From: Deltaproteobacteria bacterium
GTDB taxonomy: Bacteria; Desulfobacterota; Binatia; UBA9968
Direction: 5' to 3'
DNA length: 49,968 nt
NCBI GenBank assembly: GCA_016874755.1
Contig: VGTH01000040.1
Coordinates: 1-49,968 of the forward strand
Below are positions 26,702-34,495 of the stretch, piece after piece. Position numbers and translations under genes: made by a program. Below the pieces are notes generated by a model. That model searched no databases. It saw only the letters and a list, made by a program, of their open reading frames with translations, and had not been told where the DNA came from. The stretch's first letter is position 1. The number at the start of each line of letters is the position of its first letter.

Positions 26702-27691
26702 CTACCGCTTGTACAACTGCTTGATAAACCCCGAGGACTCGAGTTCCTGCACTAAGCTCATATCGACGAAACTCTTCGCATCGGCCACCGCGGCCTTTTT
26801 GTCACGCGGGGCCATGTCGTCGAGCAAGGTCTTAACGCCCTCCGGGTGCGGATAGGGAATTTCCGGGAAGGCCGCGTTGTAAGCTTTGTAGGCGCGCTCC
26901 AAGCCTTCGGGGTCTTTAACTTTGAGGCTCTTGGCGATCAGCGCCTTGGTGTCTTCTTTGTTGGTTTTTATGTAGTGAAGCGCTTCGGTGAAAGAGCGCA
27001 CGACTTTTTGCACCAGGGGGCGGCGTTCTTTGACGGTTTTTTCCCGGGTGACGATGGAGTTGACGTGGTATTGGATTCTTAGTTGACCGATATCGTAAAG
27101 GTCGCGAAAGCCCAACTTCTCGGCTTCGCGCACGAGCGGCTCGCCGAGGAGCGTGAACTGGGTCAGGTTGCGCGCCAGCGCGGCAAGGCGCTGCGGGTTT
27201 TCACCGGTGGCGATGATCTTGGTGTCTTTGTCTGGGTCGACGCCCAGGCGGCGTAGTGCCAAGCGCAGCGTCATGTCCGACGTCGTGCCTAAGCGATTGA
27301 CGCCGCCGGTCTTGCCCTTGAGCTGCTCGACGCTGGTGATGTCGCCGGTTGAAACGATGTGGTCGATGAATAGCGGCAGGTTGGTCGAGACCATCACCGT
27401 ATCGGCGCCGGCCATTTTTGAAGTCACGAGCGTCGCCGACGGCGCGACGATGGAATCGACCTCGCCGGTGAGCAGCGCTTGAATGACGATGGTGCTGGCG
27501 CTGATGTTGATGACTTCGGCGCTGAGACCGTTCTTTTTGAAAAAGCCTTTTTGATCGGCTACCCAGATCGGCGTGTTCGAAGGCGTGCTGCCGGCCCAGG
27601 CGATACGCATCTTGTCCTGGGCAAGGGATGGTTTTGCGTAGATTGATAAGATCGCGGCTAGCGCTATCGCGAGCGCGCATTGCTTCACCAT
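26702..27691 (-). CDS. ABC-type substrate-binding protein, NMT1/THI5-like (copy 2)
   Basis: The protein is 329 residues with a signal peptide ending SLAQDK. Periplasmic binding fold (SsuA/TauA/NMT1 superfamily): RIAWAGSTPSNTPIWVADQKG, then SASTIVIQALLTGEVD, then TGGVNRLGTTSDMTLR and the C-terminal ESSGFIKQLYKR. It is very similar along its whole length to the neighbouring protein encoded at 27704-28705, so the pair arose by tandem duplication. GGGAGG precedes its ATG in the 12-bp gap after that gene. No permease or ATPase gene is adjacent, so the transport partner must be elsewhere or absent. The ligand is unknown; relatives bind nitrate, sulfonates, thiamine precursors or aromatic acids. Confidence 0.85.
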   Translation of the reverse strand: MVKQCALAIALAAILSIYAKPSLAQDKMRIAWAGSTPSNTPIWVADQKGFFKKNGLSAEVINISASTIVIQALLTGEVDSIVAPSATLVTSKMAGADTVMVSTNLPLFIDHIVSTGDITSVEQLKGKTGGVNRLGTTSDMTLRLALRRLGVDPDKDTKIIATGENPQRLAALARNLTQFTLLGEPLVREAEKLGFRDLYDIGQLRIQYHVNSIVTREKTVKERRPLVQKVVRSFTEALHYIKTNKEDTKALIAKSLKVKDPEGLERAYKAYNAAFPEIPYPHPEGVKTLLDDMAPRDKKAAVADAKSFVDMSLVQELESSGFIKQLYKR

Positions 27692-27703
27692 GACAGCCTC
27701 CCG

Positions 27704-28705
27704 TTATCTTTTGTAGAGCTGCTTATAGAATCCGGCGTTCTCCAATTCCTGCACGAAGCTGGCGTCGACAAACGTTTTCGGATCGGCACTGGCCGCTTTG
27801 GCTTGTTTGGGTGCCATGTCATCGAGCAGAGTCTTTACACCATCGGTATGCGGTTTGGGTATTTCGGGGAACGCAGCGGCGTAGGCACGGTAGGCGCGCT
27901 CAAGCCCTTCGGGATCGCTCATCTTGAGATTCCTGCCAATAATCTGTTTCGCGCCTTCCTTGTCGGTCTTGATGTAGTGAATCGCTTCGCTGAATGCTCT
28001 GACGACTTTCGCTACCATCGGACGTTTGGTTTTGATGACCCGCTCGGTGGTCACCAGGCAGTTCCAATGAAAAGGAATCTTCATGGTGCCAAAATCGATC
28101 AGATCTCTGAAACCGAGCTTCTCGGCTTCGCGCACATGGGGCTCGCTGATGATCGTGTAGTGCACGATCCCCTTGCTCAGGGCCGCTAAGCGCTGCGGGT
28201 TTTCGCCGACGGCGATGATCTGGGTGTCTTTCTCAGGGTCGATGCCAAAGCGGCGCAGGCCGATGCGCAGGCCAGCGTCGGAAGTGGTGCCCAAGCGATT
28301 GACGCCGCCGATCTTGCCTTTGAGCTGCTCCGGACTGGTAATGCTCGGAGCGCTAACCACGTGGTCGACGAAGTGCGGCACGTTGGCGAAGATCACCACC
28401 GTGTCGGAGCCGGCAAGGCGCGAAGTGACTAATGTCGCCGCAGTGCCGATGGTCATGTCGACTTCGCCCGTGAGCAGCGCTTGAATGACAATTGTACTCG
28501 CGCTGATGTTGATCAGCTCGGCTTGCAAGCCGTTCTTTTTCAGAAAGCCTTTTTGATCGGCCACCCAAGTGGGTGTGTTGGATGGCGTGCTGCCGGCCCA
28601 GGCGATGCGGACTTTGTCCTGGGCGCTAGCTGGGGCATTAACGCCGAAGCCCGTGGCCATTAGCGCAGCGAAAAACACGATCGGCGATAGCGGTCTGTGT
28701 CTCAA
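27704..28705 (-). CDS. ABC-type substrate-binding protein, NMT1/THI5-like (copy 1)
   Basis: The protein is 333 residues. The start codon is TTG (28705-28703), supported by AGGAGAG six bases upstream and by the complete signal peptide RHRPLSPIVFFAALMATGF that follows. An ATG at codon 17 would cut that signal in half. The mature part matches the downstream paralogue: VRIAWAGSTPSNTPTWVADQ, SASTIVIQALLTGEVD, GGVNRLGTTSDAGLR, ENAGFYKQLYKR. It is first in a two-gene unit, 12 bp before copy 2. The differences cluster in the ligand-facing middle (e.g. FHWNCLVTTE against YHVNSIVTRE), which suggests the two copies may bind different ligands. That is inference. Confidence 0.85.
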   Translation of the reverse strand: MRHRPLSPIVFFAALMATGFGVNAPASAQDKVRIAWAGSTPSNTPTWVADQKGFLKKNGLQAELINISASTIVIQALLTGEVDMTIGTAATLVTSRLAGSDTVVIFANVPHFVDHVVSAPSITSPEQLKGKIGGVNRLGTTSDAGLRIGLRRFGIDPEKDTQIIAVGENPQRLAALSKGIVHYTIISEPHVREAEKLGFRDLIDFGTMKIPFHWNCLVTTERVIKTKRPMVAKVVRAFSEAIHYIKTDKEGAKQIIGRNLKMSDPEGLERAYRAYAAAFPEIPKPHTDGVKTLLDDMAPKQAKAASADPKTFVDASFVQELENAGFYKQLYKR

Positions 28706-28857
28706 ATTTCTCTCCTGGTGCCGCTAGCTCTGGATTTGCCGGGGAACTGGAAGCGGCTTTGAATTGCGCGGAATATATCGTTTGGTCCGGTGCACTGCAA
28801 TGCCGGGGAATTGGCATTGTCGCTCGATCGCGATTATGATCGCGCCAATAAACGGCG

Positions 28858-28953
28858 CGAAACCACGGAGAGCGCTGGCCTCGAAGCAAGGGTTCAAGTA
28901 AATTTGGGCAGTACTTTTCCGAACTTCGTGCCCTTCGCGTCTTCGTGGTGAAA
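28858..28953. repeat. CTTCGTGGTGAAA palindromic repeat, copy 1
   Basis: TTTTCCGAACTTCGTG (28915-28930) and CTTCGTGGTGAAA (28941-28953) recur at 44783-44798 and 44801-44813. A partly matching opposite arm, GAAACCACGGAGA, stands near 28858. The repeat runs into the 5' end of the next reading frame and supplies a spurious GTG start at 28945. Confidence 0.55.
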
Positions 28954-28965
28954 GATCCTAATCGC

Positions 28966-29694
28966 ATGATCGCTGAAGAAGAAGATAATTTACTCATGCA
29001 CACCGGCAAGGGCACACCTTGCGGCGAATTGATGCGGCGCTATTGGCAGCCCTGCGTTTTGTCTGGCGAACTGGGCGCGGACAAACCGTTGCCGGTGACG
29101 ATCTTTGGCGAAGAGATGATTCTGTTTCGCGACGGCGCCGGCAAGCCGGCGATGATCGGCCGCTACTGCGCGCACCAGGGCGTCGACATGATCTATGGCC
29201 GCGTCGAGCCGGACGGCTTGCGCTGCATGTATCACGGCTGGCTCTTCGATCCATGCGGTAAAGTGCTGCTGCGCGGCGAGTGGCTGCCGGGAAAAGAGCG
29301 GCGCTGGGACGTCGGTCAGCCTTCTTATCCGGCGATGGAAATCGGCGGCGTGATTTTTACTTACATGGGTCCCGGCGATCCGCCGGCGCTGCCCGCATTG
29401 TTTTCGTCGTCCGCGGCGCCGATTGAAATCGCCACGAGCCAGCGTGAGCAAAACTACTGGCAAGGAATGAGCGATTTACCCGAGGTCACCAGAGCAGACT
29501 CCCGCTTCTGGGTGCCGAACCTTGTGAACGCGGCTGCCGTGCTACGTTGGTTTGTGCCCGTGGACGACGCGACCCATGTGCAATTTGTTTTTCGCTGCCC
29601 GGATGGCGGTTTGCCGGGCGGCGAGCCGCTTAAAGACGCAGCGGCGACCCTGCGCCAAGCGATCCGCGATCTGGCGATAGCTACCCCAAGCTGA
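28966..29694 (+). CDS. Rieske [2Fe-2S] oxygenase alpha-subunit-like protein, shortened
   Basis: The protein is 242 residues from ATG 28966; a GTG at 28945 lies inside a repeat. The N-terminal half is an intact Rieske domain of the phthalate dioxygenase type: HTGKGTPCGELMRRYWQP, then cluster ligands CAH in YCAHQGVDM and CMYH in RCMYHGWLFDPCG. The C-terminal half should hold a mononuclear iron site (2-His-1-Asp) and about 200-250 residues. Here it jumps from QNYWQGMSDLPEV to RWFVPVDDATHVQFVF, the usual late segment, and ends soon after. The catalytic helix is not visible, so an internal deletion is likely and the protein is probably not an active oxygenase. The pseudogene reading is favoured. 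Confidence 0.65.
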   Translation: MIAEEEDNLLMHTGKGTPCGELMRRYWQPCVLSGELGADKPLPVTIFGEEMILFRDGAGKPAMIGRYCAHQGVDMIYGRVEPDGLRCMYHGWLFDPCGKVLLRGEWLPGKERRWDVGQPSYPAMEIGGVIFTYMGPGDPPALPALFSSSAAPIEIATSQREQNYWQGMSDLPEVTRADSRFWVPNLVNAAAVLRWFVPVDDATHVQFVFRCPDGGLPGGEPLKDAAATLRQAIRDLAIATPS

Positions 29695-29808
29695 CGATCA
29701 TTCATCCGGCACGAGTTTCCCGGCGGGCGTTGCGCAGCTGTTTTTTTCATTGACAAGCTTCCGACAATTGGGCTATCGAGGCCGTGCATTTCACAAGGAG
29801 GTGTGAAC

Positions 29809-30618
29809 ATGGAGCTCGGAAAGACGTGGCAGTTTATTGTCGACAACGGTGTTTATTTCGGCATGAAAGTTCTTGGTGCCATCGCCATCTGGATCATTGG
29901 CCGTTGGCTGATTGGTTTGGCTGTCAAGCTCGCGACGGCGGCGCTTGACCGGCAAAAGGTCGACACGACACTGTCGCGCTATCTCGGCACGGTGATCTCG
30001 GGCACCTTGACGATTATTCTGGTCGTCGCCATCCTCGGTTTCTTCGGTGTGGAAACCACCAGCTTTGCGGCGATTGTTGCTGCCGCGGGCGTCGCCATCG
30101 GTATGGCGTGGAGCGGTTTACTGGCCAACTTCGCGGCCGGCGCATTTATGATGGTCCTGCGGCCGATCAAAGTCGGCGACGACATTACCGCCGGTGGCGT
30201 GACCGGAACGGTGAAAGAGATTGGCCTGTTTGCGACTACGATCAACACGCCGGATAATGTGTTGACGATGGTTGGCAACAATAAAATTTTTGGCGACACG
30301 ATTCAAAACTACACGGCGAACCCGTACCGGCGCGTCGATTTGAAAGCGCAGCTAACGGACGCTGCCGATCACCATTTGGCGATCAAGATGCTCAAAGAGC
30401 GGGTGGCTGCGGTGCCCAACGTGCTCAAGGATCCGCCGCCGGACGTGGCGATCATGGAATTGAACGGCACCGGGCCGTGTCTGCTGGTGCGCCCGTACTG
30501 CAACAACGCGCACTACTGGCAAGTGCATGCCGATACCAACCAGGTGATCAAGCAGACGATGATTGACGGCAAATTCCCAGGGCCGGTGGGCGAGATGATC
30601 GTGCACAACCGCAGCTAG
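29809..30618 (+). CDS. Small mechanosensitive channel, MscS family
   Basis: The protein is 269 residues from ATG 29809, fixed by AAGGAGGTG at 29795-29803. Three membrane segments: about 18-40 (GAIAIWIIGRWLIGLAVKL), 62-83 (GTLTIILVVAILGFFGVE) and the pore helix 88-125, with Ala/Gly-rich packing (AAIVAAAGVAIGMAWSGL) as in MscS TM3. The beta domain starts RPIKVGDDITAGGVTGTVKEI. The cytoplasmic vestibule is short, as in E. coli MscS. The channel opens under membrane tension after osmotic downshift. Its stop codon overlaps the stop of the convergent synthetase gene in the palindrome CTAG (30615-30618). Confidence 0.92.
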   Translation: MELGKTWQFIVDNGVYFGMKVLGAIAIWIIGRWLIGLAVKLATAALDRQKVDTTLSRYLGTVISGTLTIILVVAILGFFGVETTSFAAIVAAAGVAIGMAWSGLLANFAAGAFMMVLRPIKVGDDITAGGVTGTVKEIGLFATTINTPDNVLTMVGNNKIFGDTIQNYTANPYRRVDLKAQLTDAADHHLAIKMLKERVAAVPNVLKDPPPDVAIMELNGTGPCLLVRPYCNNAHYWQVHADTNQVIKQTMIDGKFPGPVGEMIVHNRS

Positions 30619-33527
30619 CGGTAGCGCTGCTGCGCTTGCCAGAGATTGCTGGGCGAATCATCGGCGCGGTTATCCGGTGCCGCCGAGATAACTTCGCTGG
30701 CTGATTGTCTAACTGCTGCCGCCTGAGCCTTGCGCCCTTCGAACCGGCGCACTGCTTTGTCGAGGCAATCGTTGAGAATTCTAGCGGCGAGCGGGATGTT
30801 TTTCGCAAATGCGCTGTCATGATCCCCCGGTAGCTGGTAGCTTTGCACGCTGCCCGTGGCGAAGCGCCGCCAGCCCAGCGTGGGTTCGAGGGCGTGCCAC
30901 TTCTCATTGACCAGGAGCACCACAGGCCCAGCGTAGGGCGTGAAGCGGCAGCGATGGGCGGCGAGGTAGTAGTGTTTCTCGGCCGCGCCCATGGCTTCGA
31001 TGCGATAACCCGATGCACCGAGGTTGTCTGTGTGCAGCGCGCGCAGGTGCGCGAGGTGGTCAACCTTTCGTGAGAACGCCAGGACCCCGGGCGCCGAACT
31101 TGCCTTGGCGAGAAAATAACCAACGCGGTCGCGGCCGCGCAGGCTACGGAGCGCGGCCAGGTGGTACGCGGCGCGCGCTTGAATGTAGTCGCGCAGCCAG
31201 GCGCACGCGCCGAATTTTTTATGGAAGCGCAGTCGTTCCTGCGCGCAGCGCAGCATGTACTTGCCCAGCGACCAGGCGTGGGTGTCGTATAGCCCCAACA
31301 GTCCTACTTGTTCACCGAGAGCATTGAGGCGCTGCGCAGTGGCATAGGCGACGATGCCGCCGCCGCACTCGGCGAGGAGATAGTAGGGGCCGCGCGGCTG
31401 CACCGACTGAATGTCGTCGACCGCATCGTTGACGATTTCACGCAACGAGCGGCGCGCTGGTTGGTTGCCGTCGGCGCCGTGCGCGCGGACGCCATAAAAC
31501 GAGTAGCTCGCGTCGAAGTATCGGGAGAGCTGGCTGAACTTGACGTACTCGCTGCGAAAGCCGCCGCGAAAAGGAAAACAGAAGACCGCGGTTGCCCCCG
31601 GATTCTCACTCAAGACGACGACGCGCTGCGCCGCTGCCGTGCTCGCCCCGGGCTGGAGCCCGGAAGAATCGACCGCCATCACCTTGGCGACTTGGGCGAC
31701 GGTCGGTCCGTGAAAAAAAATCGCAGGCGCAATGCCGGTGGCGAACTCGCGATTGAGCCGCGTCAACACGCTCGACATCAGCAGCGAATCGCCGCCCAGA
31801 TCGGAAAAGTTATCGTCAACGCCGATTTCCGCACGGGTGAGCACGTCGGCCCAGATGGCGACCACCTGTTTCTCCAGCGGTGTGCGCGGCGCGATGTAGC
31901 CATTTGCCAGTGCGGGCCGCTGGCGGCTGGGCTCGCGCAGCGCCTGGCGGTTGATCTTACCGTTGGCGGTGAGCGGCAGGTCGTCCAACATGACAAAGTC
32001 GGCCGGCAGCATGTAATCGGGCAGCGACTCCTCGAGGTGTTGGCGCAGGGCCGACACCGTTGGGGTTCTGTCCTTGTGTGCCACCACATGGGCAATCAGC
32101 TGTGCGCCGCTCGCAGGGTTCGGGCGCGACACAACGACTGAGTCTTTGACCGCATCATGGCTGCGCAGTCGGCGTTCTACTTCGGAGAGCTCCACGCCGT
32201 AGCCGCGAATCTTGACGCGAAAATCTTTGCGCCCTTTGTGGACGAGGCCGCCATCGGCAAGCCGGAGTCCGAGGTCGCCGGTGGCATAGACGATCTTGTT
32301 GGGATCTAGCGGATCGCGGTTGAACTTGGCGGCGCTCAGTTCCGGGTTACGCCAGTAACCCGGAGACAAGTACTTGCTGCGCACGACGATTTCGCCGGTT
32401 TCACCCGGCGCTACCGGATCGCCCGCTTCGTCTACTAACAGTATCTCTTTATCGCGAACCGGATAGCCGACCGGCACCTCTTTGCCCGCAAGGGTTGTGT
32501 TTGCATCGATATAGAACTGCGTCAACATATGGCTTTCGCTGGAAGAAAGGCCGGTGGCCAAGAAGGAGTCGCGGCCGAAGTGTTTCTGATAAAGCTCGAC
32601 ATCAACACCGCGCACGGTCTCGCTGCGCAGCCGCAGCAATCTTAGCTGAGGAAAACGATCGGCCGCGGTCAGGCCTTCGCACAGACCACGAAACAACGGC
32701 GCGGCCACCGGGCAAAAGGTGATGCTTTCGTTGTGGAGCCAGCGGCGCAAGCGGTCGATGCCCGCCTGTTTGACGTCGAACATGAGCAAAGCGGCGCCGT
32801 TCAAGAGCGCGAAGAATGGGTTGGTGATGGCGTTTGATGTGCCGGAGGAAAGATGGGCGATGCGATCTTTAGCGCTGTAGCCGTCGCTATTGGTGCGCAC
32901 CATTACGTGATGGAGCAGAGTGTTGTGATTGTTGATGACCCCTTTGGGTCGCCCGGTGGAGCCCGAGGTGTGCACGACAAAAGCAAGATCGTCGGGAGCA
33001 ATGGAGCGGCCGAGATTGTCGCCGGATAGACTGTAGTCGATTGATTCGACGGCGATCGCCCGATGGCCCGGTCGCTCCAGTGCCTTGGCCAGCGCGGCAT
33101 TATTGCCGTCGTGTAGAACTAGCTCCGGCGCGCAATCTTGCATGATCTGGTGAAGACGCGCTTTGGGCGCCGATGAATCGAGCAGCACAAAGGCACGACC
33201 GGCTTTGAGAACGCCGATTATGGCGGCGACCTGCGCGATGCTTTTGTCGATCAGGATGATAATCGGTTCCGCGCCGGTGTCGCCGCGATGCAAGATGCTG
33301 CGCGCGATGCGATTGGCCGCGGCATTCAGTTCGGCGTAAGTAATGCTGCGATCGGCGTCCTTAATCGCTAGCTGTTGCGGATAGAGACGAACGATTTTTT
33401 CAAAGCGGACTGGTATTGAAGTCTCGACATCTTCGATCGGGAACTCGACAAAAGTACCGGATCGATGCTGACACTTTCCGCGGATGGCTACTTGCTCGGG
33501 AGGAAGTTGGACCATTGATGCGTTCAT
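30615..33527 (-). CDS. Single-module NRPS-like synthetase: adenylation-PCP-thioesterase
   Basis: The protein is 970 residues from ATG 33527; the frame extends 28 codons upstream without homology. Adenylation domain, about 25-530: A3 HTSGSTGRPKG near 184, A7 YATGDLGLR, A8 GRKDFRVKIRGYGVE, A10 TANGKINR with the catalytic Lys. The A4 segment reads HLSSGTSNAITNPF instead of the FDxS-type motif, so the Asp that holds an alpha-amino group appears to be missing. A carrier protein follows, with LGGDSLLMSS (Ser near 578). The thioesterase, about 650-960, has AECGGG, a Cys (near 720) in place of Ser, LYDTHAW for the Asp and PGDHDSAF for the His. There is no condensation domain. It probably activates a carboxylic acid and releases it as a dimer, lactone or ester; the product is unknown. 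Confidence 0.85.
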   Translation of the reverse strand: MNASMVQLPPEQVAIRGKCQHRSGTFVEFPIEDVETSIPVRFEKIVRLYPQQLAIKDADRSITYAELNAAANRIARSILHRGDTGAEPIIILIDKSIAQVAAIIGVLKAGRAFVLLDSSAPKARLHQIMQDCAPELVLHDGNNAALAKALERPGHRAIAVESIDYSLSGDNLGRSIAPDDLAFVVHTSGSTGRPKGVINNHNTLLHHVMVRTNSDGYSAKDRIAHLSSGTSNAITNPFFALLNGAALLMFDVKQAGIDRLRRWLHNESITFCPVAAPLFRGLCEGLTAADRFPQLRLLRLRSETVRGVDVELYQKHFGRDSFLATGLSSSESHMLTQFYIDANTTLAGKEVPVGYPVRDKEILLVDEAGDPVAPGETGEIVVRSKYLSPGYWRNPELSAAKFNRDPLDPNKIVYATGDLGLRLADGGLVHKGRKDFRVKIRGYGVELSEVERRLRSHDAVKDSVVVSRPNPASGAQLIAHVVAHKDRTPTVSALRQHLEESLPDYMLPADFVMLDDLPLTANGKINRQALREPSRQRPALANGYIAPRTPLEKQVVAIWADVLTRAEIGVDDNFSDLGGDSLLMSSVLTRLNREFATGIAPAIFFHGPTVAQVAKVMAVDSSGLQPGASTAAAQRVVVLSENPGATAVFCFPFRGGFRSEYVKFSQLSRYFDASYSFYGVRAHGADGNQPARRSLREIVNDAVDDIQSVQPRGPYYLLAECGGGIVAYATAQRLNALGEQVGLLGLYDTHAWSLGKYMLRCAQERLRFHKKFGACAWLRDYIQARAAYHLAALRSLRGRDRVGYFLAKASSAPGVLAFSRKVDHLAHLRALHTDNLGASGYRIEAMGAAEKHYYLAAHRCRFTPYAGPVVLLVNEKWHALEPTLGWRRFATGSVQSYQLPGDHDSAFAKNIPLAARILNDCLDKAVRRFEGRKAQAAAVRQSASEVISAAPDNRADDSPSNLWQAQQRYR

Positions 33528-33983
33528 ACGATTGCGTTTCCTCGTTGCCCTTTCTGTAGCAGCCCGTATTGCGATTGATTCTAGTCGCGAACTCCGTAGC
33601 CATGCAACCAAAGGTGTAAACTACCGGAATGCTCATTCGGGCCTACGCAATTTTCGGCCCCCCCCCGGTGCAGGAAAACACGGCAGGATGCAATCGCGGT
33701 AGGCGCGCAAAAATCGGCAGTTTTAGCGGCGTTTTGGTTTGCTTGAAGATTTTTCCGGAATTTAAGCAGCGAATCGGCGGCAAAGAGAACTAAAGAATGA
33801 CCCTGGCTGATTGCCCGAACTCATGGCCGTTACGGCAGGGCGTATCAATTTGGAGGCACGCCCGTTCGCCGCGTGCACAGTCGGCGATCGCGCTGAAGTG
33901 AATGCGTTGACTGCTTGGTCAGGTGGTCTGTCAAGGCAAATCAGGCGGCCGATTCTTTGAGCGCCTGCCGCAAGTAACTGCGG
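33528..33983. other. Intergenic region, nothing recognised
   Basis: This 456-bp gap lies between two leftward genes and should hold the promoter of the synthetase gene. It has a C9 run near 33660 and low coding signal on both strands. Short frames here (33484-33702 and 33923-34195 on +) have no domain match and are not called. Confidence 0.5.
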
Positions 33984-34406
33984 TCAATCGTGACGATCGG
34001 ACCGGACCGAGGCGCGCCGCTGTTTCTTCTCCGACTGGTGATGCTTCGCTTCCAGCATGCGCTGTTTGGCGCGGCGCGAGCGTTTGCGCTTCTGCCGGCG
34101 GATCTTTTCGATTTCTTGTTCCTTGGCGGCTGCTACGCCGCGCTGCTGGGCTTCGATCTTTTCGAGCAAGAGCCGGCGTGCCAGAAACCGATTGAGCCCT
34201 TGGGAACGCTCCTGCTGGCACTTGACGCGAATACCCGTGGGCAGATGATGGAGCACGACGCAGGACGCGACTTTATTGACGTTCTGCCCGCCGGCGCCCG
34301 ACGAGCGGATGAACTGTTCGTCGATGTCCTGCTCGCGCACACCCAGGGCGAGCATACGCTGGGCGAGCTGCTCTTCTTTGTCGGAAGAGATGGGGAAATT
34401 GGCCAT
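33984..34406 (-). CDS. Release-factor-like GGQ protein (peptidyl-tRNA hydrolase domain)
   Basis: The protein is 140 residues: one RF-1 domain with [18 protein letters not shown], so the catalytic GGQ is intact, then [21 protein letters not shown] long, highly basic tail follows ([16 protein letters not shown], ending SDRHD). It lacks the codon-reading domains of RF1/RF2. Stand-alone proteins of this kind (ArfB/YaeJ, and the mitochondrial MTRFR/C12orf65 group) release peptides from stalled ribosomes, with the basic tail reaching into the mRNA channel or the tRNA site. The wording [17 protein letters not shown] is closer to the C12orf65-like group than to E. coli ArfB. The start is ATG 34406. 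Confidence 0.85.
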   Translation of the reverse strand: MANFPISSDKEEQLAQRMLALGVREQDIDEQFIRSSGAGGQNVNKVASCVVLHHLPTGIRVKCQQERSQGLNRFLARRLLLEKIEAQQRGVAAAKEQEIEKIRRQKRKRSRRAKQRMLEAKHHQSEKKQRRASVRSDRHD

Positions 34407-34495
34407 AAAGCACCGGCTGGCGTTTTACCAACCACGATACAACAATCGTTGGCAGATCGTAATCGGATGCCAACCTGAATCAAACAATCCGGCTT

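Noticed and set aside
29692-29808. TGA of the Rieske-like gene as a selenocysteine codon, since the genome has tRNA-Sec
   Set aside because: The frame after TGA runs into the MscS gene without Rieske-oxygenase homology and I see no SECIS hairpin; a normal stop is simpler.
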